Assembly (NCBI RefSeq): GCF_004168035.1
Contig: NZ_SDPU01000023.1
Span: forward strand, 186,001 to 250,000
Direction of reading: 5' to 3'
Source of the DNA: Nocardioides iriomotensis
GTDB lineage: Bacteria; Actinomycetota; Actinomycetes; Propionibacteriales; Nocardioidaceae
DNA length: 64,000 bases
The notes beneath the pieces were generated by a model, which was given only the letters and a program-made list of their open reading frames with translations, did no database searches and was not told the origin of the DNA. Positions 49,233 through 63,270 of the stretch are shown in pieces. Positions within the stretch are counted from its first letter, which is position 1; each line of letters begins with the position of its first letter. A program made the translations under genes and the position numbers.

Positions 49233-50099
49233 ATGAGCCCTCCCCGACGCCCCGGACCGTCGGTGCGCACGCGCGTGCGCGAGGTGCGCAACGGCGGCGC
49301 GGTCGTGCGCGAGGACCGGCTCGCCACCGAGGAGCCGCTCGAGATCCGCTGCTCCTGGCCCGGCGTCGACGGGCACCGGGTCGCCGTGACGATGCGCACA
49401 CCGGGGCAGGACTTCGAGCTGGCCGCGGGCTTCTTGTTCGCCGAGGGCGTCGTGGGCGGGCAGGAGCATCTGCACACCGTGGCCTACTGCACCGACACGA
49501 ACCTCACGCCCGAGCAGGAGTTCAACGTCGTGACGGTGGACCTCGCCGGTCCCCCGCTCCGGCACCCCGCGGTGCGGTACGGCGGGCTCGCCGGCGCGTC
49601 CTCGGCGTGCGGGGTCTGCGGCACCGAGAGCATCGACGACGTCCTCGCGCTGGTGGCGTCGTTCCCGACCCGCGACCATGCCGCGACACCGCCGCCCGTC
49701 GACCGCGCCGTCGTCCACGGCCTGCCCGACCGGCTCCGCGAGGCGCAGCGCGTCTTCGACACGACGGGCGGCCTGCACGCCGCCGGACTGTTCACCGCCC
49801 ACGGTGAGCCGCTCGTGGTGCGCGAGGACATCGGCCGGCACAACGCGGTCGACAAGGTCGTCGGTGCCCGGCTGCTGGCGGGTGCGACGACCGCCGTACC
49901 CGTGCTGGCGGTGAGCGGCCGCATCGGCTTCGAGATCGTCCAGAAGGCCGTCGCCGCCGGCGTCGGACTGCTCGCCGCGGTGGGCGCCCCGTCCAGCCTC
50001 GCCGTCGACCTGGCCCGTCGCGCCGGCCTGTGCACGGTGGGGTTCGTCGACCCCGAACGGTTCGTCGTCTACAGCGCCCCGGAGCGGCTCGGCGTGTGA
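49233..50099 (+). CDS. fdhD: Formate dehydrogenase accessory sulfurtransferase FdhD
   Basis: 288 residues. FdhD moves sulfur from IscS-type desulfurase to the molybdenum cofactor of formate dehydrogenases. The active-site cysteines lie in SSACGVCG (Cys126, Cys129); downstream GGLHAAGLFTAHGEPLVVRE and EDIGRHNAVDKVVGARLLAG are strongly conserved. Its client enzyme is not in the window. The leaderless start is set by TAGGGT. It is divergent from the PAP2 phosphatase gene. Confidence 0.95.
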   Translation: MSPPRRPGPSVRTRVREVRNGGAVVREDRLATEEPLEIRCSWPGVDGHRVAVTMRTPGQDFELAAGFLFAEGVVGGQEHLHTVAYCTDTNLTPEQEFNVVTVDLAGPPLRHPAVRYGGLAGASSACGVCGTESIDDVLALVASFPTRDHAATPPPVDRAVVHGLPDRLREAQRVFDTTGGLHAAGLFTAHGEPLVVREDIGRHNAVDKVVGARLLAGATTAVPVLAVSGRIGFEIVQKAVAAGVGLLAAVGAPSSLAVDLARRAGLCTVGFVDPERFVVYSAPERLGV

Positions 50100-50138
50100 A
50101 CCGGGGACTGTCGGCGTGCCCGATTAGCGTTCGTGGCG

Positions 50139-51335
50139 ATGAGAGTCCTGCACACCTCCGACTGGCACCTGGGACGGTCCTTCCACCGGGTGGGGCTGCT
50201 CGATGCCCAGGCGGTCTTCGTCGACCACCTGCTGGCGACGGTCGAGCAGGAGCAGGTCGACCTCGTCGTCGTCTCGGGCGACGTCTACGACCGCGCGCTG
50301 CCTCCCGTCGACGCCGTCGAGCTCGCCGACGAGACGTTCGCGCGCCTCGCCGCCTCGCGCGCCCAGGTGGTCGTCACCAGCGGCAACCACGACTCCCACG
50401 TCCGGCTCGGGTTCAACGCCCGCCTGGCCGACGCCGCCGGCGTGCACCTGCGCACCCGCCACCAGGACGTCGGCACGCCGGTGCTCCTCGACGACGCGCA
50501 CGGACCCGTCGCCGTCTACGGCCTGCCCTACCTCGAGCCCGACGCCGTCCGCGGACCCTGGCAGCTCACGGCCCGCAGCCACGAGGCGGCCCTGACCGAG
50601 GCGATGCGCCGCGTCCGGGCCGACCTCGACACCCGGCCCGGCACCCGCTCGGTCGTGATGGCCCACGCGTTCGTCGCCGGCGACCCGGACGCTGCCCCGG
50701 CGATGGCCAGCGACAGCGAGCGCGACATCTCCGTCGGCGGCGTCCAGCTCGCGCCGACCAGCCTGTTCGCCGGCGTCGACTACACCGCGCTGGGCCACCT
50801 CCACGGCCGCCACACGCTGAGCGACGCCGTCCGCTACAGCGGCTCGCCACTCGCCTACTCGTTCTCCGAGGCCCGCCACACCAAGGGCTGCTGGCTCGTC
50901 GAGATCGGTCGTGACGGGGTCGAGCGCGCCGACTTCGTCGAGGCGCCGGTGCCGCGTCGCCTGCGCAGCGTGCGCGGCCGGCTCGACGACCTGCTCCGCG
51001 ACCCGGTGCTCGCCGACGCCGAGGACGCCTGGGTGCAGGCCACGCTCACCGACGCGCGCCGTCCGCTGCACGCGATGGAGCGGCTGCGCTCGCGGTTCCC
51101 GCACGCGCTGCTGCTCGCCTTCGAGCCCGAGGGAGCACCCCGCGCCCGTGGCCCGGTGCTGCCCCGCGTCGACGGCCGCTCCGACCTCGACGTCGCCCTC
51201 GGTTTCGTCGCCGAGGTGCGCGACCTGGAGGCCACCACCGAGGAGGCGCTGCTGCTCCAGCTCGCCTGCGACTCCTGCCGCATCAACGACGACCGCGACG
51301 CCGACGGGTTCGTCGAGGTCCGCGGGACCGGGTGA
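50139..51335 (+). CDS. sbcD: Exonuclease subunit SbcD (Mre11-like)
   Basis: 398 residues. Metallophosphoesterase motifs HTSDWHLGRSF, VVSGDVYDRAL, TSGNHDSH, VMAHAFVAGD and LGHLHGRHTL bind two metal ions and make the nuclease active site. With SbcC it cuts hairpins and double-strand ends. TAGCGT lies eight bases before the ATG, which supports it over a GTG two codons earlier. The stop is four bases from the SbcC start, so the pair is cotranscribed. Confidence 0.95.
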   Translation: MRVLHTSDWHLGRSFHRVGLLDAQAVFVDHLLATVEQEQVDLVVVSGDVYDRALPPVDAVELADETFARLAASRAQVVVTSGNHDSHVRLGFNARLADAAGVHLRTRHQDVGTPVLLDDAHGPVAVYGLPYLEPDAVRGPWQLTARSHEAALTEAMRRVRADLDTRPGTRSVVMAHAFVAGDPDAAPAMASDSERDISVGGVQLAPTSLFAGVDYTALGHLHGRHTLSDAVRYSGSPLAYSFSEARHTKGCWLVEIGRDGVERADFVEAPVPRRLRSVRGRLDDLLRDPVLADAEDAWVQATLTDARRPLHAMERLRSRFPHALLLAFEPEGAPRARGPVLPRVDGRSDLDVALGFVAEVRDLEATTEEALLLQLACDSCRINDDRDADGFVEVRGTG

Positions 51336-51339
51336 CGCG

Positions 51340-54300
51340 GTGCGCCTCCACGACCTCGAGGTGACGGCGTTCGGGCCGTTCCCCGGCACCGAGCGCGTCG
51401 ACTTCGACGCCCTCAACGACGCCGGCCTCTTCCTGCTCTCCGGCGCCACCGGCGCGGGCAAGACCAGCATCCTCGACGCCGTCTGCTTCGCGCTCTACGG
51501 TCAGGTGCCGGGCGTCCGCGGCGTCAAGGCGCTGAAGTCCCAGCACGCCGCCGACGAGGCCCGGCCCGAGGTGGTGCTCGACTTCAGCGTGCGCGACCGC
51601 CGCTTCGTCGTACGCCGCTCGCCGGAGTGGACCCGCCCCAAGCGGCGCGGCGAGGGCACCGCGACCGAGAAGGCCCGCGCGTCGATCGCCGAGGTGCGCG
51701 CCGACGGCGAGGACCTGCTCAGCCACCGCGCCGCGGAGGTCGGCCAGCTCGTCTCCGACCTGGTCGGCATGCAGGCCGCACAGTTCCAGCAGGTCGCGAT
51801 GCTGCCGCAGGGCGAGTTCCAGCGGTTCCTGCAGGCCTCCTCGCAGGACCGGCACGACGTGCTGCAGCGGCTCTTCCACACCGACCGGTTCTCGCGCATC
51901 GAGGACTGGGTCGCCGACCACAGCCGGCAGCGACGCGACGCGGCCGCCGACGGGCAGTCGACCGTGCAGCGGCTGGTCGACACGCTCGCCGAGCGAGCCG
52001 CCGTCGAACCACCCGAGCACCTCTCCCCCGACCGTCTGCTCGCCGCTGCCGGCAGCGGCGAGGTCAGCGTCTGGGCACACGAGCGCCTGGACGACGCGGC
52101 CGGCCTCGACGTCGCCGCCCGGGCCGGCCACGACCAGGCCGCGGCGGCCGCCGCCGCGGCCGCGAGCCGCCTCGACCGGGCCCGCGAGCGGGCGGCGGCC
52201 CGGGCCCGTCGCGACGAGGCGCAGGCACAGCTGAGCCGGTTGGAGGCGGAGGTCGACGCGGTCACCGCCGCCACCGCTGCGCTCGACGGCCACTGTCGCG
52301 CCGTCCGCGTCCTCCCGGCCCTGGCCGTCCTCGAGCGCGCCCAGCGTGAGTCGACCCAGGCGACGGCCACGGCCACCCGATCGGCCGAGGCCGCCCGCGC
52401 CCGCGACCTGGCCCCTGAGCCGGCCTGGGCCGACACCGTGGCCGAGTTGCGCGAGCAGGTCACCCGCACGCAGCGGCTCACCCCGCTGCTCGACGAGCAC
52501 ACCGCCGCGACCGACGCCGTGGGCGCCACCCGCCGACGGCTGGCCGAGGCCGAGGCCGCGCGGGTCCGCGCGGCGACGGCGCACGAGGCACTCCCCGGCG
52601 AGCGCGACCGCCTGCGCCGCGCCCTCGACGCGGCCCGCGAGGAGGCAGGCCGCGGCGAGGCTCTCCGGCTGCAGCTCGCCTCGACGCGCCAGCGCGCCCG
52701 TGCGGCCGCCGACCTGCCGGCCGCCGAAGCCACCGCGGCGACGCTGGCCGACCGGGCCCGCGACGCGCGCGACCTGGCCGCCGACACGCGCGACCACATG
52801 CAGGACCTCGTCCAGCGCCGGCTCGACGGGATCGCGGCCGAGCTGGCCGGTCGGCTCGAGGACGGCCGGGCGTGCCTGGTGTGCGGCGCGACCGAGCACC
52901 CCGACCCGGCGTCGAGCGATCAGGCGAGCGTCACGGCGGACGAGCAGGAGGCCGCGGGCGCCGCCTTCGACGTCGCGCAGGCCGCCCACGCCGACCTCGT
53001 CGCGCGCGCCGCCGACGCCGACCGCCAGGTCGCCTCGCTGCGCGAGCTGGCTGCCGGTCGCGACGCCGCCACCTGGGACGCGGAGGTGGAACGACTGCGC
53101 GGCGAGCTCGCGACGGCCGAGGAGTCCGCAGCCCGCGCCGAGGCCCTCGCGAAGGACCTGGTGTGCGTCGAGCAGAGGCTCGCCGAGGCCGAGCGGGCCC
53201 TGCGCGCCCACGACGTCCGGGCGGCCGAGCTCGCCGAGACCCTGCGCGCCGACGAGGGCCGGGCCGTCCGGGCCGAGACGCACCTGGCCGAGGCGTGGCC
53301 CGACCCGGGGCTCGACGCGTCCGACCTGCCGCGACTGGTGGAGCGGCTGCGCACCGACCTCGCCGCCGCCGGGGCCGCCCACGACACCGCCGAGGCGGCG
53401 GCCGGAGCGGCGAGCCGCGTCGACGAGGTCCGCGCCTCCGCCGTCGAGGCGTCCACCGCCGAGGGGTTCGCCGACCTCGACGACGTACGTTCGGCGGTCC
53501 TGACCGACGCCCGGCACCGCGACCACGAGGAGCTGCTGGCCGACCACGCCCGCCGCGAGGCCGCCGCCCGGTCGGTGCTCGACGAGCCCGCCGTCGCCGC
53601 TCTCGTCGTCGCGTCCGAGGACGCACCGCTCGAGGGGCTCGACGAGCTCGAGACGCTCGACGGCCTCGACGACCTTGACGACCTGGCTGCCTCCGCCCGG
53701 TCCGCGCAGGAGACGGCGGAGGCGGCGACCCGGGTGTTCCACCTGGCCGAGCAGCGGCTGACCTCGGTCCGAAGCCTGGTCGATCGGCTCGACGCCGCCC
53801 TGACCGACTGGGCACCCGCCCGCGACGAGTTCCTCCTCGCCGAGTCCATGTCGCGCCTCGTGCGTGGCCTCGGCGGTGACAACCAGCTGCAGATGCGCTT
53901 GTCGTCCTACGTCCTGGCCACCCGGCTCGACCAGGTGCTCGACGCCGCCAACGAACGGCTGTCACACCTCCGCGACCAGCGCTACCTCCTCCAGCGCACC
54001 GGCCGCGCCGCCCGACGCGGGTCGCAGGCCGGGCTCGGGCTCGAGGTCGTCGACCAGTGGACGGGCGACGTGCGCGACCCCGCCACGCTCAGCGGAGGCG
54101 AGACGTTCGTGGTCTCGCTGTCGCTGGCGCTCGGCCTCGCCGACGTGGTCACCCACGAGGCCGGCGGCACGGAGATCGAGACGCTGTTCGTCGACGAGGG
54201 GTTCGGCACGCTCGACGCCGACACCCTCGACGACGTGATGGACCGGCTCGACGGGCTGCGCGCCGGTGGCCGCACCGTCGGGGTGGTCAGCCACGTCACC

Positions 54301-54387
54301 GAGCTGCGCAGCCGCATCCCCGTCCAGCTCCACGTCGACAAGACCCCGGCAGGGTCCTCGATCCGTGCCCACGCCCTCGTCGGATGA
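51340..54387 (+). CDS. sbcC: Exonuclease subunit SbcC (Rad50-like SMC ATPase)
   Basis: 1015 residues. N-terminal ATPase with GATGAGKTSILDAV (Walker A), long antiparallel coiled coils rich in Ala, Glu and Arg, a zinc hook ACLVCG near the middle (Cys512, Cys515) and the C-terminal LSGGETFVVSLSLALGLADV signature, followed by Walker B LFVDEGFGTLD. Dimerises through the hook and works with SbcD on blocked DNA ends and hairpins. GTG start four bases after sbcD. The following phosphatase-like gene starts eight bases after its TGA. Confidence 0.95.
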   Translation: MRLHDLEVTAFGPFPGTERVDFDALNDAGLFLLSGATGAGKTSILDAVCFALYGQVPGVRGVKALKSQHAADEARPEVVLDFSVRDRRFVVRRSPEWTRPKRRGEGTATEKARASIAEVRADGEDLLSHRAAEVGQLVSDLVGMQAAQFQQVAMLPQGEFQRFLQASSQDRHDVLQRLFHTDRFSRIEDWVADHSRQRRDAAADGQSTVQRLVDTLAERAAVEPPEHLSPDRLLAAAGSGEVSVWAHERLDDAAGLDVAARAGHDQAAAAAAAAASRLDRARERAAARARRDEAQAQLSRLEAEVDAVTAATAALDGHCRAVRVLPALAVLERAQRESTQATATATRSAEAARARDLAPEPAWADTVAELREQVTRTQRLTPLLDEHTAATDAVGATRRRLAEAEAARVRAATAHEALPGERDRLRRALDAAREEAGRGEALRLQLASTRQRARAAADLPAAEATAATLADRARDARDLAADTRDHMQDLVQRRLDGIAAELAGRLEDGRACLVCGATEHPDPASSDQASVTADEQEAAGAAFDVAQAAHADLVARAADADRQVASLRELAAGRDAATWDAEVERLRGELATAEESAARAEALAKDLVCVEQRLAEAERALRAHDVRAAELAETLRADEGRAVRAETHLAEAWPDPGLDASDLPRLVERLRTDLAAAGAAHDTAEAAAGAASRVDEVRASAVEASTAEGFADLDDVRSAVLTDARHRDHEELLADHARREAAARSVLDEPAVAALVVASEDAPLEGLDELETLDGLDDLDDLAASARSAQETAEAATRVFHLAEQRLTSVRSLVDRLDAALTDWAPARDEFLLAESMSRLVRGLGGDNQLQMRLSSYVLATRLDQVLDAANERLSHLRDQRYLLQRTGRAARRGSQAGLGLEVVDQWTGDVRDPATLSGGETFVVSLSLALGLADVVTHEAGGTEIETLFVDEGFGTLDADTLDDVMDRLDGLRAGGRTVGVVSHVTELRSRIPVQLHVDKTPAGSSIRAHALVG

Positions 54388-54394
54388 TGGTCCG

Positions 54395-54910
54395 GTGCCG
54401 CGCACCCCGACCGGAAGCACCCCTCCCCCTCCCCCGCGCATGCTCGCGGTCGTCGACCTCGACGGCGTCGTCGCCGACGTCCGGCACCGACTGCGGTACG
54501 TCGAGTCGCGGCCGAAGGACTGGCGCCGGTTCTTCGGCGCCGCCCCGCAGGACCCGGTGCTCGACGAGGGCCGGCGCGTGGTCGAGGCGCTCGCCGGCGT
54601 GCACGAGGTGGTCTACCTCTCGGGCCGCCCGGAGTACTGCCGCGACGACACCGAGGCCTGGCTCGCCCGGCACGAGCTCCCCGAGGGTCCGGTCCACCTC
54701 CGGCCCTGGGGCGACCACCGGCCCGCCCGGGAGCTGAAGGTGGCCGCCCTGCGCGAGCTCAGCCGCGACCGGGAGATCGCCGTCCTCGTCGACGACGACC
54801 CGCTCGTGTGCGACGCGGCGCGGGCGGCCGGGTTCGACGTGCTGCCCGCGACCTGGATGGGCGAGGCGCCCACCCTGCTCGAGGCGCAGGAGGTCGACGG
54901 CGAGACGTGA
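54395..54910 (+). CDS. HAD-like phosphatase, LNS2/polynucleotide 3'-phosphatase type
   Basis: 171 residues. The N-terminal MLAVVDLDGVVADVRHRLRY has the DxDxV/T nucleophile motif of HAD enzymes; VVYLSGRPEYCRDDTEAWLA is motif II, and VLVDDDPLVCDAARAAGF is motif IV. The shape resembles the HAD domain of bacterial polynucleotide 3'-phosphatases. Placed right behind sbcDC, it may clean DNA ends, but this rests on position. I chose GTG 54395, with GATGATGG upstream; ATG 54440 is an alternative with no ribosome site. Confidence 0.8.
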   Translation: MPRTPTGSTPPPPPRMLAVVDLDGVVADVRHRLRYVESRPKDWRRFFGAAPQDPVLDEGRRVVEALAGVHEVVYLSGRPEYCRDDTEAWLARHELPEGPVHLRPWGDHRPARELKVAALRELSRDREIAVLVDDDPLVCDAARAAGFDVLPATWMGEAPTLLEAQEVDGET

Positions 54911-54962
54911 GGCCCGCGCCTCGCCGGGGACCCAGGTGCGGGGTGGTCCAGACCCCTCTCGG

Positions 54963-54968
54963 TAGGTT
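54963..54968 (+). promoter_or_regulatory. Putative -10 element of tldD
   Basis: TAGGTT six bases before the ATG at 54975; no Shine-Dalgarno sequence. Confidence 0.5.
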
Positions 54969-54974
54969 CGACCC

Positions 54975-56512
<1,538 letters not shown>

Positions 56513-56516
<4 letters not shown>

Positions 56517-57895
56517 GCACCCCGCAGAAGCTCGTCGAGCACGCCCTCAAGACCTCGACGTCCGACCACTGCATCGCGATCGTCCAGGACTCCACCAGCG
56601 CCAACCTGCGCTGGGCCAACAACACCCTCACGACCAACGGCGTGATGCACGGCGTCAGCGTGACGGTGGTCGCCTTCAAGGACGGCGGCGAGGGTACGGC
56701 GACCGGCTCGGTCACCGCGAGCGCCGCCTCGTCCGAGCAGGTCACCCGGATCGTCGAGGCGGCCGACGCCGCCGCGGCGGCGAGCGGCCCGGCGGAGGAC
56801 GCCCAGACGCTCGTCGACGGCGACGCGGCCGCCGACTGGGACGACACGCCCGGCAGCACCTCGATCGACGTGTACTCCGACTTCGCCCCCGCGCTCGGCG
56901 AGGCGTTCGGCCGCGCCGACGCCGAGGGTCGGGTGCTCTACGGCTTCGTCGACCACGACGTGACCACGACGTACCTCGGCTCCAGCACCGGCCTCCGGCT
57001 CCGGCACGTCCAGCCCACCGGGCACTGGGGCTGCACCGGCAAGAACGCCGACCTCACCAGCAGCGCCTGGGTGGGCGGCGCGACCCGCGACTTCACCGAC
57101 GTCGACGCCGGCGCGATGGAGGCCGAGCTGGTCCGCCGGCTCGGCTGGGCCGAGCGCCGCGTCGACCTGCCCGCCGGCCGCTACGACACGGTGCTGCCGC
57201 CGACGGCGGTGAGCGACCTGATGATCTACGCCTACTGGACCGCCGGCGCGCGCGAGGCGCATGACGGCCAGACGGTGTTCTCGCGGCGCGGCGGCGGCAC
57301 CCGCATCGGCGACGCGCTGTCCTCGAAGCCGGTGCAGGTCTACTCCGATCCGGCCTACCCCGGCCTCGGCGCCGGCACCTTCGTCACCGCCTCGTCCAGC
57401 AGCAACCTCGAGAGCGTCTTCGACAACGGGCTGCCGCTCGACCGCACCGACTGGGTGCGCGACGGCAAGCTCGCCGCCCTGCTCCAGACCCGGCACTCCG
57501 CCGGGATCACCGAGCAGCCGGTCACGCCGTACGTCGACAACCTGGTCGTCGAGGTCGACGGCGCCGAGGGCACGACCGACGACCTCGTCGCCGGGATGGA
57601 CCGCGGCCTGCTGGTGACCTGCCTCTGGTACATCCGCGAGGTCGACCCGCAGACGCTGCTGCTCACCGGCCTGACCCGCGACGGCGTGTACCTCGTCGAG
57701 AACGGCGAGGTGACCGGCGCGGTGAACAACTTCCGGTTCAACGAGAGCCCGGTCGGCCTGCTCGACCGGTTCTCGCAGGCGTCCGCGACCGTGCCGAGCT
57801 TCTCGCGCGAGTGGGGCGACTACTTCCCGCGCACCGCGACCCCGGCGCTGCGCGTGCCGGACTTCAACATGAGCACGGTCAGCCAGGCCCAGTAG
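56513..57895 (+). CDS. tldE: TldE/PmbA-family protease partner
   Basis: 460 residues. Same fold as TldD but without the HExxxH metal site, as expected of TldE, which helps form the catalytic tunnel. Characteristic segments are HCIAIVQDSTSANLRWANNT, YAYWTAGAREAHDGQTVFSR and [10 protein letters not shown] at the end. ATGA overlap with tldD. The 3' end overlaps the convergent serine hydrolase gene by 17 bases. Confidence 0.9.
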
Positions 57896-59233
57896 CGGGC
57901 AGGCCGCCCGGCACCGGTGCGGCCGGGTCGTAGGGCACCCGGGTGTAGACGAACGTGGCGCACACCAGGTGGGTCACCGTGCCGTCGGCGGCGCGGCCGA
58001 CCTGCAGCGTCTCGCCGTGGTGGTAGCCACTGGTGCCGACGAGCACGCCGTCGCGCAGCGCGAAGCGGTAGCTCTCCAGCCCGGACTGCAGGCCGCCGGC
58101 GACCACGTGGCTGCCGTCCCACGCGAACGCGAAGGCCGTGTTGCCCCAGTGCCAGACACCCAGCACCTCCCGGACCTCCTCCGGCACCTCGGTGACGGGC
58201 TGCCAGGCTTGGGGAACGGTCGGCTCGAGCTCCTCGAGCGTGTTGAGCAGGTCCACGGGCAGTCCCTCGGCGCGCAGGCCGGCGGTGCCGTTGGCGAGCA
58301 CGACCGCCCCGGTGCGGCGCTTGCGGTCGACGAACAGGCCGGCCAGGAAGCCAGGCATCGAGCCGGTGTGGCCGTGCAGCAGCCCGCTGCCGCCGGACAC
58401 CAGCCGGAAGCCCAGGCCGTAACCGCCCGCGAGCGCGCCGGCCAGGCTGCCCGACTGCGGCGTGCTCATCTCCTCGAGCGTGGCCGGCGACAGCACGTCG
58501 GGGTGCCCGGCGACCAGGAACGCCGCGTACCGGGCCAGGTCCTCGACGGTGCTCCAGACCTGACCGGCCGGTGCCATCGCGCCGGCGTCGTGGCTCGGCT
58601 CGGGGTCGAGCGTGCCGGCGAAGTGGTGGACGCTCCAGCCGTCGGCGTGCGGCGGCTCCGGGAGGTACGTCGTGCGCGTCATGCCCAGCGGCGCGAGCAG
58701 CCGCTCGCGCACCGCGTCGAACCACGGCCTGCCCGTGAGCCGCGCGACCAGCTCGCCGAGCAGGCCGAAGGCGACGTTGGTGTAGTGGAACGTCGCGCCG
58801 GCCGGGAACGCCGGCGGCACGTCCGCGAGGTGCTCGGCCAGGTCGTCGAACGAGCCGCCCGGCGTGCGCTCCCACCACTCCCCGGCCGGCTCGGAGTGCA
58901 TGCCGGACGAGTGCGAGAGCAGCGACCGGATCGTGCGGTCGCCGTACCGCACGCCGGGCAGGTGCGCGTCGAGCCGGTCGTTGAGGTCGAGCCGACTTTG
59001 GTCGCGCAGCTGCAGCACGAGCACGGCGACGAGCGTCTTGGTGATCGAGCCGATGCGGTACTGCACCTCGGGGCCGGTGGCGAACCCGGCGGCGGCGTGC
59101 GAGCCGTGCCAGACGAGCTCGCCGTCACGGACGACACCGCCGACGACCGACGGGAGCCGTCCCGCGACCTGGTCCTTCGCGAGGAGGAGGTGCAGCCGGC
59201 GGGCGGTGAGGTCCGAGACGGTCTCTGAGGAGC

Positions 59234-59237
<4 letters not shown>
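57879..59237 (-). CDS. Serine hydrolase, beta-lactamase/esterase family
   Basis: 452 residues. The class C beta-lactamase-like fold shows the nucleophile SxxK in IGSITKT (Ser64, Lys67) and YTN in [25 protein letters not shown] is the later KTG-equivalent. Residues about 345-452 form an extra C-terminal domain of lipocalin-like strands. No signal peptide is seen, so it is probably cytoplasmic, and an esterase or peptidase rather than a resistance enzyme. Its GTG overlaps the gcvP stop (GTGA), so it follows gcvP in one transcript. Confidence 0.9.
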
Positions 59238-62101
<2,864 letters not shown>

Positions 62102-62178
62102 GGGGGCTCCTGGTCGCATCTGGTGCCGGTGCAGGTCGCCCTCCCCCTCTGTCGGGACGCCCGCGCGTGGTGCGGCCG

Positions 62179-62282
62179 ATCTCCAGAGTTGCCTGTCCCG
62201 CGCGGTCCGGGCGCCTGAGAGGTTCCGGGGAGGATTTGCCCCTTCGGCGCTCCGCTGCGTGTGGCGGAGTCTCTCCCGCGCG
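62179..62282 (-). promoter_or_regulatory. Glycine riboswitch, single aptamer
   Basis: Minus strand, 5' to 3': GGAGAGAC, then GCGCCGAAGGGGCAA, CCTCTCAGG, GGACCGCG then GGGACAGG and CTCTGGAGA, in the order of the glycine (gcvT) aptamer. It ends about 78 bases before the gcvP start. No second full aptamer is visible, so it is a singlet. The following GC-rich stretch may act as the expression platform by pairing with the ribosome site. Confidence 0.9.
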
Positions 62283-62336
62283 GTGTCGTCAGCGGTGTCA
62301 ACGCTACCGCATGGCCCGGCGTCGTCCCGGCATGCA

Positions 62337-62369
62337 GGAGCCCCCGGGACCGTGGGTCGCGGGGGCTCC
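62337..62369 (-). terminator. Hairpin after the MerR-family gene
   Basis: GGAGCCCCCGGGACC and GGTCGCGGGGGCTCC pair as a 15-base stem with a single G-G mismatch and the loop GTG. It lies between the MerR gene stop and the gcvP riboswitch, so it should insulate the two. No T-run. Confidence 0.75.
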
Positions 62370-62404
62370 GGAGTCGGAAGGCAGGGAAGCTAGGAGGGTG
62401 CCGG

Positions 62405-63013
62405 TCAGCCGACCTCGCGGCGGCGGCGCCGGGCGGCGAGCTCGTCCTCGGCGTGGCCATCGGGGTCCTCGGCGGTGCGCTCGCTGGGCAGCTCCGCGAG
62501 CGACCCCTCGATCTCGCGCCAGACACCGCCGATCGCGATGCCGAAGACACCCTGACCGCCCTGGAGCAGGTCGATGACCTCGTCGTTGCTGGTGCACTCG
62601 TAGACGCTCGCGCCGTCGCTCATCAGCGTCACGCGGGTGAGGTCGTCGGTGCCACGCTTGCGGAGGTGCTGGACGGCGGTGCGGATCTGCTGCAGGGAGA
62701 TGCCCGCGTCGAGGAGCCGCTTGATGACCTTGAGCAGCAGGATGTCGCGGAAGCTGTAGAGGCGCTGCGAGCCGCTGCCGCTCGCCCCGCGGACGCTGGG
62801 CTCCACGAGACCGGTGCGGGCCCAGTAGTCGAGCTGGCGGTAGGTGATCCCGGCGGCGTTGCACGCGGTCGGGCCGCGGTAGCCGGCGTCGCTGGGCAGC
62901 GGCGAGACGTCGTCGTCGAAGAGCAGCCCCTGGCTGTCCGCAGCCTGGGCGGCCTCGGCGGCCGCGCTCTCCGCCTCGCGCTCGTGCGCGGCCTTGTCGC
63001 CGTTGCCTGTCAC
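62405..63013 (-). CDS. MerR-family transcriptional regulator (Rv1830-like)
   Basis: 202 residues. An unusual N-terminal extension of about 45 residues, rich in Ala and Glu, precedes the MerR winged helix: ACNAAGITYRQLDYWARTGL and RLYSFRDILLLKVIKRLLDA. A C-terminal region (residues 105-202) is not a typical dimerisation helix and may bind a ligand. GTG start with GGAGG nine bases upstream. Order gcvP / MerR / DUF151 / MerR equals that in mycobacteria (Rv1832-Rv1828). It may respond to glycine or cell-cycle signals; this is inferred. Confidence 0.9.
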   Translation of the reverse strand: MTGNGDKAAHEREAESAAAEAAQAADSQGLLFDDDVSPLPSDAGYRGPTACNAAGITYRQLDYWARTGLVEPSVRGASGSGSQRLYSFRDILLLKVIKRLLDAGISLQQIRTAVQHLRKRGTDDLTRVTLMSDGASVYECTSNDEVIDLLQGGQGVFGIAIGGVWREIEGSLAELPSERTAEDPDGHAEDELAARRRRREVG

Positions 63014-63111
63014 GGTTGACCTCCGTCATTCCTTCGCTCTGCCTGTCGCTCCGAGGGGGAAGCCGTCCGTTCCCCGGCGGAGAACAACGGTGGAGTTACA
63101 GCGAAGACACT

Positions 63112-63201
63112 CCCCAAGGTAAACCTGGGGTTGAGGGTGGTCAACGAACTCCGGCATCTTCGGGGCGGCGTGTCGCAACCCTCAACCTCAACTAGAGGGT
63201 T
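63112..63201. promoter_or_regulatory. Inverted repeats upstream of the MerR gene
   Basis: CCCCAAGGT / ACCTGGGG (63112-63130) and AACCCTC / GAGGGTT (63177-63201), with GTTGAGG/CCTCAAC motifs repeated between them. They occupy the 257-base gap before the MerR gene and look like operator sites, perhaps for one of the two MerR proteins. Confidence 0.5.
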
Positions 63202-63270
63202 ACTCCCCACCCGAGACGCGAAGGCCACCATCGACCGGCCGGTGCCGGTCCGCCCGCCGTGGATGCGGGT

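Noticed and set aside
49187-49234. ATG at 49234 as the start of the PAP2 phosphatase
   Set aside because: It would overlap the fdhD ATG on the other strand and run through the fdhD promoter; GTG 49186 has an AGGAG site.
51283-53742. Minus-strand open frame of 819 codons opposite sbcC
   Set aside because: Composition typical of an antisense shadow in a GC-rich coiled-coil gene.
54057-54737. Overlapping plus-strand frame across the sbcC end
   Set aside because: Arg-rich translation in the wrong frame; ATG near 54384 belongs to this shadow, so I used GTG 54395 for the phosphatase gene.
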